Source: Thiobacillus sp. (GTDB lineage Bacteria; Pseudomonadota; Gammaproteobacteria; Burkholderiales; Thiobacillaceae). Taken from it: 64,000 nt of DNA. Under the pieces are notes generated by a model, which saw only the letters and a program-made list of their open reading frames with translations, was not told the origin of the DNA and searched no databases. Where the stretch lies: NCBI GenBank assembly GCA_030692355.1, contig JAUYCF010000076.1, positions 1 through 64,000 on the forward strand, in the 5' to 3' direction. This document shows, piece by piece, positions 47,399-55,773 of this stretch. Each line of letters starts with the position of its first letter. The first letter of the stretch is position 1. A program made the translations under genes and the position numbers.

Positions 47399-48592
47399 TC
47401 AGAAGACGAACTGCAGGCCAAGCGTGGCCTGATTATAATCCTGCAGCGCCGGGTTGGTCGGGTGTTCGGTATCGAAGGAAATATCCGCGTACTCGAAGCT
47501 GACCTTCAACTTCTGTCCGTCCAGATAGTAGTTCGCACCGACGCTGTTCCATTTCTGGTCGTGATACTCGACACCGCCGTCCTTGACGCCGTAATCGGAC
47601 TTCTCGTGACGAGCGAAGAACTGCAGACGACCCTTGCCGACCTTGTTGGGCAGCATGTAACCGGCCTTGACGTAATAGCCCTCGAGATCGCTGTTGACGG
47701 GCAGTGCGGGATCCGGACTCATATTGGTGGCGCCACCGGTGTCGTACTCGAAGACCGCGCCGGACAGCGTGTAGACCCCGCTCGCAGTCGGGTACTCCAT
47801 GAACGCGTCCACCGTCCATGCCTTGTAATCCTTGATGTCGCTACGCGCAACATAGTTGCCGTAGGCGACGCCTTCCTGCATATCGTAGGCGGCGCCAACG
47901 GTCAGCACCTTCTTCGTTCCCAGGTAGGTGCCCAGATAGCCGTAGTTGAATTCCGGCTCCCAGAAGCTGTAATGCACGCGGGTAGTCAGGCGCGGATTGT
48001 CCTCGGCCACTTCGTTGCCCTCGCGGCCGTCGGCAATCATGACGCGATACTGGAATTTGGCATCCAGCAGGTTGCCCCAGACCGCCAGACCGGTATCGCG
48101 GCTGCCGCCGAACGGCGTGTAGGAGAGCACCTCGGCACGGTCCATGGTCAGCGGCTCCAGGCACGCCTCCAGGTTCTCCCGCGAAAAGGTGTTCTTGAAG
48201 CGGCCGGCAATGAAGCGCACCTCATCGCGATAGTCCATGGTCACATAAGCGTCGCGGTAATAGACGCTCTTGTTGTCCTCGCCGAGCTTGCTGTCGTTGC
48301 CGGCCTCGATCTGCGCATAAAAACCCACGAAGTCGTTGTACTGGCCGGAAAAGGTCAGGCGGTTGCGGCGCAAAAAAGCATCGTTCGACGAACCGTTATC
48401 GGTTGCAGAAGTGAATCCTTTGTGCTGCAACCACCCCTGCAGGGCGTAGGTAAAGGTGAGCGAACCCTCCTCGCCGAACTCGATGGTGGGACCAGCCGCT
48501 GCGCCCAGCGGCAGCAAACCGGCGAGCAGGCCAACAGCACAGGCACGGGACAGCGGGGAAACAGTATTGCGCGGGACGGTCAGAATTTTCAT
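47399..48592 (-). CDS. Phosphate-selective-porin-like outer-membrane porin; candidate ExtI-type porin
   Basis: Signal peptide; TIEFGEEGSLTFTYALQGWLQHKGF...NRLTFSGQYNDFVGFYAQIEAGNDSKLGEDNKSVYYRDAYVTMDYRDEVRFIAGRFKNTFSRENLE...TLGLQFVF C-terminal aromatic; co-oriented with the cytochromes. Confidence 0.85.
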   Translation of the reverse strand: MKILTVPRNTVSPLSRACAVGLLAGLLPLGAAAGPTIEFGEEGSLTFTYALQGWLQHKGFTSATDNGSSNDAFLRRNRLTFSGQYNDFVGFYAQIEAGNDSKLGEDNKSVYYRDAYVTMDYRDEVRFIAGRFKNTFSRENLEACLEPLTMDRAEVLSYTPFGGSRDTGLAVWGNLLDAKFQYRVMIADGREGNEVAEDNPRLTTRVHYSFWEPEFNYGYLGTYLGTKKVLTVGAAYDMQEGVAYGNYVARSDIKDYKAWTVDAFMEYPTASGVYTLSGAVFEYDTGGATNMSPDPALPVNSDLEGYYVKAGYMLPNKVGKGRLQFFARHEKSDYGVKDGGVEYHDQKWNSVGANYYLDGQKLKVSFEYADISFDTEHPTNPALQDYNQATLGLQFVF

Positions 48593-48593
48593 G

Positions 48594-49097
48594 TTATTTC
48601 GCTCCTGGAATGGCTTGATAAGCGCCCTGCACCCTGGTCAGGTCACCCTTATGGCAGCTGCCGCAGGCGTCAGCCGTGTTGTCACGAGGCTTGGCGAGCA
48701 TTTTCGCGTGCGCCACTTCTTGCTTCATGATTCTCGAATTCCCCTTGTGGCAGCCTACGCACGAGTTGTTCACCTTGGCGTGCTGCGCATGCCAGGGCGC
48801 CTTGGCGGCATCCATTTCGGGCGCTGCCGCGCGCTTGCCATTGTGGCACTTGAAGCAACTCGAAGCGCCCAGGCCGCAGGCATTGGCGAGAGAAATCGGC
48901 GACAGCCGCGCCGCGCCTTCCGCCAGCGCCGCCGTAGCCTCGCCCCCCCAACCCGTGGCCGCAAGCCCGGTCGAATCTTCAGCGTGCTTGCCAGCCAGGC
49001 CGGTGAACATTGCGACACCCAGGCCAAACAGCGACAGCATGACGCCACCGCGCCAGATTTTTCCCAACAGACTACCCTTACCTTGGTTGCGCTTCAT
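48594..49097 (-). CDS. Membrane-anchored/secreted triheme c-type cytochrome (ExtM-type candidate)
   Basis: Three CXXCH motifs (CFKCH, CVGCH, CGSCH); N-terminal hydrophobic segment. Confidence 0.88.
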   Translation of the reverse strand: MKRNQGKGSLLGKIWRGGVMLSLFGLGVAMFTGLAGKHAEDSTGLAATGWGGEATAALAEGAARLSPISLANACGLGASSCFKCHNGKRAAAPEMDAAKAPWHAQHAKVNNSCVGCHKGNSRIMKQEVAHAKMLAKPRDNTADACGSCHKGDLTRVQGAYQAIPGAK

Positions 49098-49365
49098 CTA
49101 CCCTTCTCCTTTGCTCGTCACGAGTTGCGGGAAGCCCGTCCAGATTATCCAGACGGGCGCCTTCCGATTGCTTGAACCGATCATCCCATGCCTTGCGTAT
49201 CTCCGCCTCGCTCGTACCCGAAGCGCATGTGCATGCCAGCCCGTTGCCGCGGTATTTGAGCCTGGGCTGCTCCGGCTCGGCCGCCGCAACGGCCGGTGCC
49301 GCCAACAGCAGGGCAAGGGCCATTAAATTCACTGCACCAGTCGATCGCATGGGTTTCCGGTTCAC
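49078..49365 (-). CDS. Small secreted conserved protein (ExtJ-type candidate)
   Basis: Signal peptide MNRKPMRSTGAVNLMALALLLAAPAVAAA then EPEQPRLKYRGNGLACTCASGTSEAEIRKAWDDRFKQSEGARLDNLDGLP; overlaps the triheme gene start. Confidence 0.65.
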   Translation of the reverse strand: MNRKPMRSTGAVNLMALALLLAAPAVAAAEPEQPRLKYRGNGLACTCASGTSEAEIRKAWDDRFKQSEGARLDNLDGLPATRDEQRRRVDEAQPR

Positions 49366-49462
49366 CTCTGTCTTATCGACACCCTACCAAAGCACAAGCC
49401 ATGCCAGAAGCCATTATCCCTATATAACAACAGCTTATTGCAATACCGCAAGCCCGCTTAGA

Positions 49463-49479
49463 TTGCACAATACGTGCCA
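49463..49479 (-). promoter_or_regulatory. Sigma-54 (-24/-12) promoter upstream of the small protein/triheme/porin unit
   Basis: Minus strand TGGCACGTATTGTGCAA: GG-N10-GC spacing and perfect TGGCACG -24 element. Confidence 0.75.
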
Positions 49480-49589
49480 TGAACAGCGATCTTTCAAATT
49501 GCAATCGGTACCGGGATGGCAGCAGTTCACCACTGGACGAATCGCGCGCGCCCCAGCAGCCTTACCGGGTTCGCTCGCAGCCGGGTTAC

Positions 49590-50816
49590 TCACCGATCCA
49601 CGCCCGCCTCAATACGCAACAACTCATAGCGTGCCGCCACAGCCTCGGCGAGCGCCTGCCGCAACAACGGTACCGCGGCAGCCGGCAACTGGTCGGCACG
49701 GCTCAGACTATCACGGTAGATGCGCTCGTAATGCTCGGCCGGCAGCACCCGCATGACCAGTACCACGCGCCAGTCGCTGCCCGGCGCTGTGAAGGGCTGC
49801 CGAAAATCGCGCGCCTCACCGGCGGGGATGCGGGTATCGAACAGCTCCCGCGTGATCGGCGTATCGACCTGCCAGCCGATCACCTGGCGCCCCAGTTCGA
49901 AGATGCCGCCATCGGCAGCGTGGCGGTAAAACGCAAGCTCGACCTTCGGCACCATGTAGGTCGGAAAATGATGGCCCGCGCCGCTATTGCGAACGTTCGC
50001 CCGCGCCTCGTAGCGGCCGTCGCCAAGCGCATGCAGCTTCAACGATACATCGATCGCCCGTCGCGTCATCTCCGGATCGTGAATACCGCGCCAGAGGTGC
50101 CGGCGATCCGGCATATGGCAGGACTGGCAGGTCTGCTTGCCGGCCCCCTCCCTGGCGTACGGGCTGGCAAGCCATTGCCGGTAGGTGTCCTCCATCAATT
50201 TGCCGGCGATGCTCGGGCCGTCATCCGGAAACTGGTGGCAATGCGCGCAGAAGCGGCTGTCCCCGAAAGCCGTGGATACGGTAAAGCCGCCATGCGGGAT
50301 GTCGGCGGCGACCTCGGCGCGCGGCGGCGGCCCGAAGCGCTGGTGGCCGCGCACGTGGCAGGCCGCGCAAATCAGGCCCTGATGCCCCAGGTTGGCTTCG
50401 ACATAGTCCGGCGGCGGCTGCTTCGGTGCGTTCGGCCAGCCGTGCTCCAGCGCCAGCAGCGCTTTCTGCTCGGCCAGCGGCGCATGACAGCGCAGGCAAC
50501 GGTTGCCCTGATCCTGATCCATCAATTTGAGCTGCCAGCGCAAGCCGGGGCCCATTGCCTTGCTGTGCAGCGAGGTGCGCCAGGCCGCAAGCTGTTCGGT
50601 ATGGCACTGCCCGCAGGCCTCAGGACTGAGCGAGGCTTCCAGCGGCGAGAACGTGGCCGGCGGAGCACCCTGCGGCGGCATCGGTTCGGTCCAGTGCTTG
50701 CTTAAAAAGGCCTCGATCGCAGGCGCAGGCTTCTCGCCGCAACCTGACAGCAGTCCGAGCAGGAGCGGCAGGGTCGGCAGCACCCACGAGTGCCGCGTAT
50801 GAAAAAGGCGGTTCAA
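49590..50816 (-). CDS. Pentaheme c-type cytochrome lipoprotein (ExtS-type candidate)
   Basis: Five CXXCH (CGQCH, CLRCH, CAACH, CAHCH, CQSCH); lipobox LLLGLLSGC. TTG start proposed at 50816 with SD GGAG; the track ATG at 50876 lies upstream of a terminator hairpin. Confidence 0.85.
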   Translation of the reverse strand: MNRLFHTRHSWVLPTLPLLLGLLSGCGEKPAPAIEAFLSKHWTEPMPPQGAPPATFSPLEASLSPEACGQCHTEQLAAWRTSLHSKAMGPGLRWQLKLMDQDQGNRCLRCHAPLAEQKALLALEHGWPNAPKQPPPDYVEANLGHQGLICAACHVRGHQRFGPPPRAEVAADIPHGGFTVSTAFGDSRFCAHCHQFPDDGPSIAGKLMEDTYRQWLASPYAREGAGKQTCQSCHMPDRRHLWRGIHDPEMTRRAIDVSLKLHALGDGRYEARANVRNSGAGHHFPTYMVPKVELAFYRHAADGGIFELGRQVIGWQVDTPITRELFDTRIPAGEARDFRQPFTAPGSDWRVVLVMRVLPAEHYERIYRDSLSRADQLPAAAVPLLRQALAEAVAARYELLRIEAGVDR

Positions 50817-50829
50817 ATCCAGCTCCACG

Positions 50830-50859
50830 AAAAAAAGGCCCACGAGAGTATCGTGGGCC
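50830..50859 (-). terminator. Rho-independent terminator after the ExtH-like gene
   Basis: Perfect 9-bp stem ggcccacga-gagta-tcgtgggcc (50837-50859) followed on the minus strand by T7. Confidence 0.93.
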
Positions 50860-50890
50860 AGAATAGGAGAAAGCAAGGTTCAGGAGGAAA

Positions 50891-52345
50891 TTAGCCGCCG
50901 CACGGGTTGGCGGGCGGGGCGCTGGTGCCGGCGGTCGGGATCACCTCGCCGTACTTGTAGGCCTTGTCCGCCTCGATGATGGCGTTGGAGGACTTGGCAT
51001 ACGCATCGGTGATGTAGCGCTGGGCCACCAGGGTCGGGCTCGATGCCGCGCGATAGAAGGACTTCGCGTCGGTGCGCCACGGCGAATCCTCGGGCAGGAT
51101 CGCATTGCCGGTCGCGTCGGTGATGACGCTTCCCGGGGTCAGCGAACTCCACTCCACCATCGCACCATCGTAGAAACGGGTCGGCTTGCCGAGAATCACG
51201 GCACTGGCGACGCCGGTGATCATCGCCCGGAAGGTCGTCTCGCAGTAGGTGTAGATGACGTCGCCCGGCTGGTACGCATTGCCGAAGCCGACCTGCTGGT
51301 AGTTTCCGGCGATGAAGCCGGCACCGCTGACGTTGCCGTCCAGGTAGGCCTGCAAATCCGCCTTATCCTTGTATCGATAACCTTCGGCGGCGACGAGCAT
51401 ATTGGTGAAGTCGAGCTGCAACGCGCCCCACGGATGGCCCTGACGCGAGCCGCTGTTCTGGAAGGTGGTCATGTAGTTCGCGACCGGGGTGATCGTGTTC
51501 GCAGTGCTGGTTTCGCCGGCACTGTATTGCGAAATGTTGCGCGCATCCCAGATGAAGACGCCGTCGTTCAGGACGTTGGTATCGCTCGCGGGCAGGACGC
51601 GCAGCATGTCGCCCACCGTCGCCTGAAGCTGCGTATTGTCAACCAGCAGATCTTTGACCGAGGCGTGTCCGTTGTTAGGCGCCGTGCTTGCGGTTGCCTG
51701 GAAGTCGCCAGCGCCCATGCCGTTGGTATTGATCCACTGGTTGCCGCCGTTGAGGATGGCCAGATTCTTCTTGTCGACGCCCCAGTAGCGCAGCGCGTAC
51801 CAGATTCGGCCCTGCGCCATCGCGTTGCCGGTGTTGCCGACGCCCATGGCGGCGACGATCATGTCGTTTTGCGGGTCGATGTCGTATTTCTTCAGCAACG
51901 CGTCCATGCTGGCGCCGTCCGGCACCATGCTCGCCGTCTCGATCACGCCGTTACTGCGGGTCTGAATCCACTCGCTGCCAGGCGAAAGATAGGTAAACAC
52001 GCTGGTCCCGTTCGGCTTGATGTATTCCACGCCCGCCGGGCACGCTGGAGTTGAAGTTGTTAGGCACCCTGAAACCTGCAGGATGACCAGCTTTCCGGTA
52101 ATTCCGGCCGGACGATTGGCAAGCCAGTTGTCTTTCCAGCGTTTGAGCGTCGCTGCGGTGATCAGGCCGTTTTCGTTCAGGTTGTAATCGTCGGCCGACA
52201 CCTGGGCGATCGCCGCCGGCGTGTTCACCGGAATTTGTGTCACCAGCGCTGTCGTGTCCTCGCCGCCGCCGCCGCAGCCCTGCAGGCCCAGCGCCATTGC
52301 CAGGACGGTCATGCCGGCCCAGCCCCTATTCATCTGCTTGTTCAT
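50891..52345 (-). CDS. extH: Rhodanese-like lipoprotein, ExtH-like (selenite/tellurite reduction operon type)
   Basis: MNKQMNRGWAGMTVLAMALGLQGCGGGG lipobox; GVFIWDARNISQYSAG and catalytic loop IYTYCETTFRAMITG; NMLVAAEGYRYKDKADLQAYLDGN. Confidence 0.7.
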   Translation of the reverse strand: MNKQMNRGWAGMTVLAMALGLQGCGGGGEDTTALVTQIPVNTPAAIAQVSADDYNLNENGLITAATLKRWKDNWLANRPAGITGKLVILQVSGCLTTSTPACPAGVEYIKPNGTSVFTYLSPGSEWIQTRSNGVIETASMVPDGASMDALLKKYDIDPQNDMIVAAMGVGNTGNAMAQGRIWYALRYWGVDKKNLAILNGGNQWINTNGMGAGDFQATASTAPNNGHASVKDLLVDNTQLQATVGDMLRVLPASDTNVLNDGVFIWDARNISQYSAGETSTANTITPVANYMTTFQNSGSRQGHPWGALQLDFTNMLVAAEGYRYKDKADLQAYLDGNVSGAGFIAGNYQQVGFGNAYQPGDVIYTYCETTFRAMITGVASAVILGKPTRFYDGAMVEWSSLTPGSVITDATGNAILPEDSPWRTDAKSFYRAASSPTLVAQRYITDAYAKSSNAIIEADKAYKYGEVIPTAGTSAPPANPCGG

Positions 52346-52414
52346 TGAGAATCCTCCATCCATTATCAAGCCCGCGCCCACCTTGCCGGACGGCAAGACG
52401 GCGCACCCATAGCG

Positions 52415-52446
52415 GCCGGCCCGCCGGGGCCGGCGGTAAAACCGCC
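52415..52446 (-). promoter_or_regulatory. Mutually exclusive hairpins in the leader before extH-like
   Basis: gccggccc/gggccggc (52415-52422/52427-52434) and ggcggt/accgcc (52432-52437/52441-52446) share 52432-52434. Confidence 0.4.
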
Positions 52447-52499
52447 CGTCCCGGCCATGCACAACCTCCACCGCGACCATGGCCGCGGGCAAAACACTT

Positions 52500-52685
52500 T
52501 CAATCCAGCGGTGCTTTCAGCACCACCGGCATCCAGTCCTGTTCCAGCGCATCGAGCAATGCGCCGTAATCGTCCGTATTCATTTCCCGCACGTGCGCAC
52601 CAGCGGCGCGCAAGGCTTCGGCCAGGCCCGGCATCGCCGGCACCGCCGCGGGATTGATCAGCAAAACCCGTTTTTCCGTGCTCAT
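52500..52685 (-). CDS. Small protein of the DsrE-like operon, function unknown
   Basis: MSTEKRVLLINPAAVPAMPGLAEALRAAGAHVREMNTDDYGALLDALEQDWMPVVLKAPLD; 4-bp overlap with the upstream gene. Confidence 0.6.
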   Translation of the reverse strand: MSTEKRVLLINPAAVPAMPGLAEALRAAGAHVREMNTDDYGALLDALEQDWMPVVLKAPLD

Positions 52686-52942
52686 ACGCAATACACCACG
52701 TCATGGTCGAGGATCTGCCCCGCCAGGACCGCCATGGCGTCACCGGCGGGGTCGAGTTCCACCACGGGCACCTCGGCGAATTCCAGCGCTTCCATTTGTT
52801 CCGCCACGCCGGCACTTTCAGGCAGCCTGCCCAAGGTGGCGATGGTGACGGCGTCGTCGAGCAGGGTGAGTCCGCTGGCCATGCGCAGCGCTTCGACCGG
52901 TTTCTGCACGGCCACCATCAGAATGTGTTTTTGATCAGCCAT
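52682..52942 (-). CDS. DsrE-family-like small protein
   Basis: ADQKHILMVAVQKPVEALRMASGLTLLDDAVTIATLGRLPESAGVAEQMEALEFAEVPVVEL; DsrE/F-like fold pattern and context. Confidence 0.6.
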   Translation of the reverse strand: MADQKHILMVAVQKPVEALRMASGLTLLDDAVTIATLGRLPESAGVAEQMEALEFAEVPVVELDPAGDAMAVLAGQILDHDVVYCV

Positions 52943-52951
52943 GTCCCGTCC

Positions 52952-53263
52952 TCAGAAAACCAGCACCTTGTCGCACTTGCGCACGAGTTCGGCGTCCTGG
53001 TACTGGCCGCCGACGACGACGATGTCGGCGAGGGTGTTGAGGTCGAACCTGCCGGCGGCGTAATGCCCGGCGCTGTGCTCGCATAGGGTAACGCTGTTCG
53101 GGCGCGCCCGGGCGCGCTCGACAAACCCTGCATCGGCGAGCAGGTTGACGCCGGTGTCGGTCAGGAAGCTCAGGGTTTCCCAACCGCGCGCGGTCGCCGC
53201 GTCGATCAGGCCGTTCGCCTGCGGCAGAAAGCGTTCATCGGTGATCACGATACCCAGTTGCAT
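52952..53263 (-). CDS. DsrE-like sulfur relay family protein
   Basis: MQLGIVITDERFLPQANGLIDAATARGWETLSFLTDTGVNLLADAGFV...SVTLCEHSAGHY; between TusA and the small DsrE-like protein. Confidence 0.65.
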   Translation of the reverse strand: MQLGIVITDERFLPQANGLIDAATARGWETLSFLTDTGVNLLADAGFVERARARPNSVTLCEHSAGHYAAGRFDLNTLADIVVVGGQYQDAELVRKCDKVLVF

Positions 53264-53266
53264 GAC

Positions 53267-53512
53267 TCAGGCCTTCCTGATCTTCCAGGTGAAGGAACCG
53301 CTTCCCTCCTGGCGATCGATCAGGTCGTTACCCTCGGCTTCGCACATGGCCATGATCGATTCGCCCGAGGAAGGGTTGTCGAAAACCAGGCTCAGTACGT
53401 CGCCGCTTTCCAGCTTCTGCAGCGCTTTCTTGGTGTACATCTGCGGATGCGGGCAGGCGTAGCCGCACACGTTCAGCTCCCATTCTCCATCGGCGGTCTT
53501 GTTGAAACTCAT
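53267..53512 (-). CDS. TusA-family sulfurtransferase
   Basis: LNVCGYACPHPQMYTKKALQKLESGDVLSLVFDNPSSGESI; CPxP motif. Confidence 0.9.
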   Translation of the reverse strand: MSFNKTADGEWELNVCGYACPHPQMYTKKALQKLESGDVLSLVFDNPSSGESIMAMCEAEGNDLIDRQEGSGSFTWKIRKA

Positions 53513-53575
53513 TGCCATAACCTTGCTCCTTGATAACCAATAACGGATTGCTTGTCTTGAATTTCCGGGCAGCCC

Positions 53576-55027
53576 TTAGAGGCCGCACTCCGAACCCTTG
53601 CGGGCATCGTTCCAGTCCATGTACCAGGTGAAGGCCTTCACCCCGACATAGGCGCCGATCACCATTCCGAACAGGAACACCCAGCCGCTGGGATCGCCGT
53701 TGGTGACGGTGGCGAAGAACGCGCCGATGTTGCAGCCCATGGCGAGTCGGGCGCCGATGCCCATCAGCGTGCCGCCGACGATGGCGAAGAACGCGGTTTC
53801 CCAGCTCGGCAGCTTCCACTTGAACTCGCGACGCGCCAGCGCCATCACCGAGGCGCCGAGAATGATGCCGATCGACATGAAGCCGGGGGCGTTCAGCAGC
53901 GGGTTGGGCAGGCCGTTGTCGAGGCCGAAGAAAATGCTGTCCATGCTGTTGATGCCGAGCTGCTGCATGATCCAGCCGCCCCACTGCGCTTCCTGGGTGG
54001 TGATGTACCAGTAGCCGGGATCGAACACGGTGTCCTGGATCGACAGGCCGTTGGTATAGCCCATCGCCACCAGCAGTTCGCCGAAGTTGAAAATGTCATA
54101 GTGTTCGCGCAGCGCGCCGGTGACGTACATGTGCAGGCCGGCGAGGATGCCCAGGCCGATGCCGGCCAGCGCGGTGTTTTTCGACGAGATGCACATGGCC
54201 CAGATGCCGGCGATTTCGTCGCCCAGGGACGGCGCGGTCTTGCCGGTGCGGCGCAGGTGGCCCTTGCGGTAATAGAAGACGTACAGCGCAACGAGGATGA
54301 TGGCAACCGGCAGGATCGCGGTCAGCATCGTATTCATGAGCACGATGCCGGTAGCGGTCTCAGCCATGCCAAACGCTTCGGCGGTGGTGGAACCCTTGAG
54401 ATCCCAGATGTAGCCGGCGGTGAAGATATCGAACCAGCCTTCGTTGACGGTCAGCTCAGCCGGCATGTCCTTGGCGGCGGCTGAATCGATCCAGGATTGC
54501 GGCACCAGCGAATCCCACCAGCCGCTGGCGGTGACGACGATGGCCTGCGAGAACGAGATGGCCACGATCACCAGCATCGAGTTCATGTTGCCCTCGCCCG
54601 CCTTGTACAGCGAACCGGAGGCGCACCCCCCCGTGAAGACGATGCCGAAGCCGAAGATCGCCGCGCCGATGACGATATGCCAGCCCATCGCATTGGGATG
54701 GAACGTGCTGAAACCGGCCAGGGTGACCACGGTGGCCACCAGCGCATAGAGCGCCACGGCGATCATCATGCCCACCGCCATGCGCGGCACCTTCACCGCA
54801 AACAGGTCGCGCACCGCCGATGCCATGCAGAAGCGGCCGTACTGCAGCAGCACACCGTATGCCAGACCGAACCAGACATAAACCAGCAGATAGAGGAAGC
54901 GCGAATCCTGTGCCAACGCCCACACCGAGCCGATGACCACGAGCAGGAAAACACCCATCGCCTGAAGACTGCTTTTACGAAACAGCCAATGCGTTTCAGT
55001 TGCGATACTTGCCGACGCTACATTCAC
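53576..55027 (-). CDS. YeeE/YedE-family (TsuA-like) sulfur-compound transporter
   Basis: YGRFCMASAVRDLF, GFGIVFTGGCASGSLYKAGEGNMNSM, RLAMGCNIGAFFATVTNGDPSGWVFLFGMVIGAYVG. Confidence 0.93.
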   Translation of the reverse strand: MNVASASIATETHWLFRKSSLQAMGVFLLVVIGSVWALAQDSRFLYLLVYVWFGLAYGVLLQYGRFCMASAVRDLFAVKVPRMAVGMMIAVALYALVATVVTLAGFSTFHPNAMGWHIVIGAAIFGFGIVFTGGCASGSLYKAGEGNMNSMLVIVAISFSQAIVVTASGWWDSLVPQSWIDSAAAKDMPAELTVNEGWFDIFTAGYIWDLKGSTTAEAFGMAETATGIVLMNTMLTAILPVAIILVALYVFYYRKGHLRRTGKTAPSLGDEIAGIWAMCISSKNTALAGIGLGILAGLHMYVTGALREHYDIFNFGELLVAMGYTNGLSIQDTVFDPGYWYITTQEAQWGGWIMQQLGINSMDSIFFGLDNGLPNPLLNAPGFMSIGIILGASVMALARREFKWKLPSWETAFFAIVGGTLMGIGARLAMGCNIGAFFATVTNGDPSGWVFLFGMVIGAYVGVKAFTWYMDWNDARKGSECGL

Positions 55028-55049
55028 TCACACTCTCCTCAGCAAAACC

Positions 55050-55069
55050 GGCGGGCCTGGCAGGCCGCC
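55050..55069 (-). terminator. Terminator-like or attenuator hairpin between the tusA-like gene and yeeE
   Basis: Minus strand GGCGGCCTGCCAGGCCCGCC followed by GGTTTTG; 8 bp with one bulge. Confidence 0.4.
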
Positions 55070-55082
55070 CCATATATTGCAT

Positions 55083-55430
55083 TTATTGCACTGCCTTAAA
55101 AAAACCCTTGCGCAGGTAAACACGCCAGCAATCAGGTGCCCGAACCGTGGCGAGATGCGTGCAGCCGAGCGCCTGCGCCAGCGCAGGAAACCCCTCGACA
55201 GCCGTGGGATTGTCGAGCACCACTTCGATGGCCGCACCCGACCCGACTTCGCCCAGCACCTTCATGGTCAGCAACTGCGGCCGCGGGCACATGGCGCCCA
55301 GGCAATCGACCGAGCGCACCACATGCACACACCCCAAACCGGGGACATCGATGTCCTTGTTAACCAGGCTAGCCATACCGGCTGGGCGGTCATGAAGACG
55401 ATCGAACAGACTGTTCACTTGCACGCGCAT
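55083..55430 (-). CDS. TusA-like sulfurtransferase (first gene of the sulfur operon)
   Basis: VDCLGAMCPRPQLLTMKVLGEVGSGAAIEVVLDNPTAVEGFPALAQALGC; CPxP motif. Start at 55430 or 55376. Confidence 0.85.
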   Translation of the reverse strand: MRVQVNSLFDRLHDRPAGMASLVNKDIDVPGLGCVHVVRSVDCLGAMCPRPQLLTMKVLGEVGSGAAIEVVLDNPTAVEGFPALAQALGCTHLATVRAPDCWRVYLRKGFFKAVQ

Positions 55431-55455
55431 CCTCCGCTTGGCGACCCGCATTAAT

Positions 55456-55472
55456 AAGCACGTTGCGTGCCA
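55456..55472 (-). promoter_or_regulatory. Sigma-54 (-24/-12) promoter at the head of the sulfur operon
   Basis: Minus strand TGGCACGCAACGTGCTT: GG-N10-GC spacing and perfect TGGCACG -24 element. Confidence 0.75.
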
Positions 55473-55773
55473 CATTAATTTGTCTTTTGCAAACATATGG
55501 TTATTCCAACTCGCGGGTTTCCATCCAATGAAAAATGCAATAGCGCCGGTTTTATGGTTTGGCGCTGGTGTCTTTTGCAACGGGAAAACATCCAGGCTGG
55601 CGGCGAGACACTTGAGAGACACCGATCAACTCATCACGCGGCGACACGGCATACGATTCCACGTGGCCTTCGCCCATGGAAAGTCTGGGTAGCCCAGTAA
55701 TGTCCGCTTGGCCAAGGCGCTGGATTGCCGCGTTTCGATGGGCGGAGCCACGCCATCGGTCAAGGCGCGGGGG

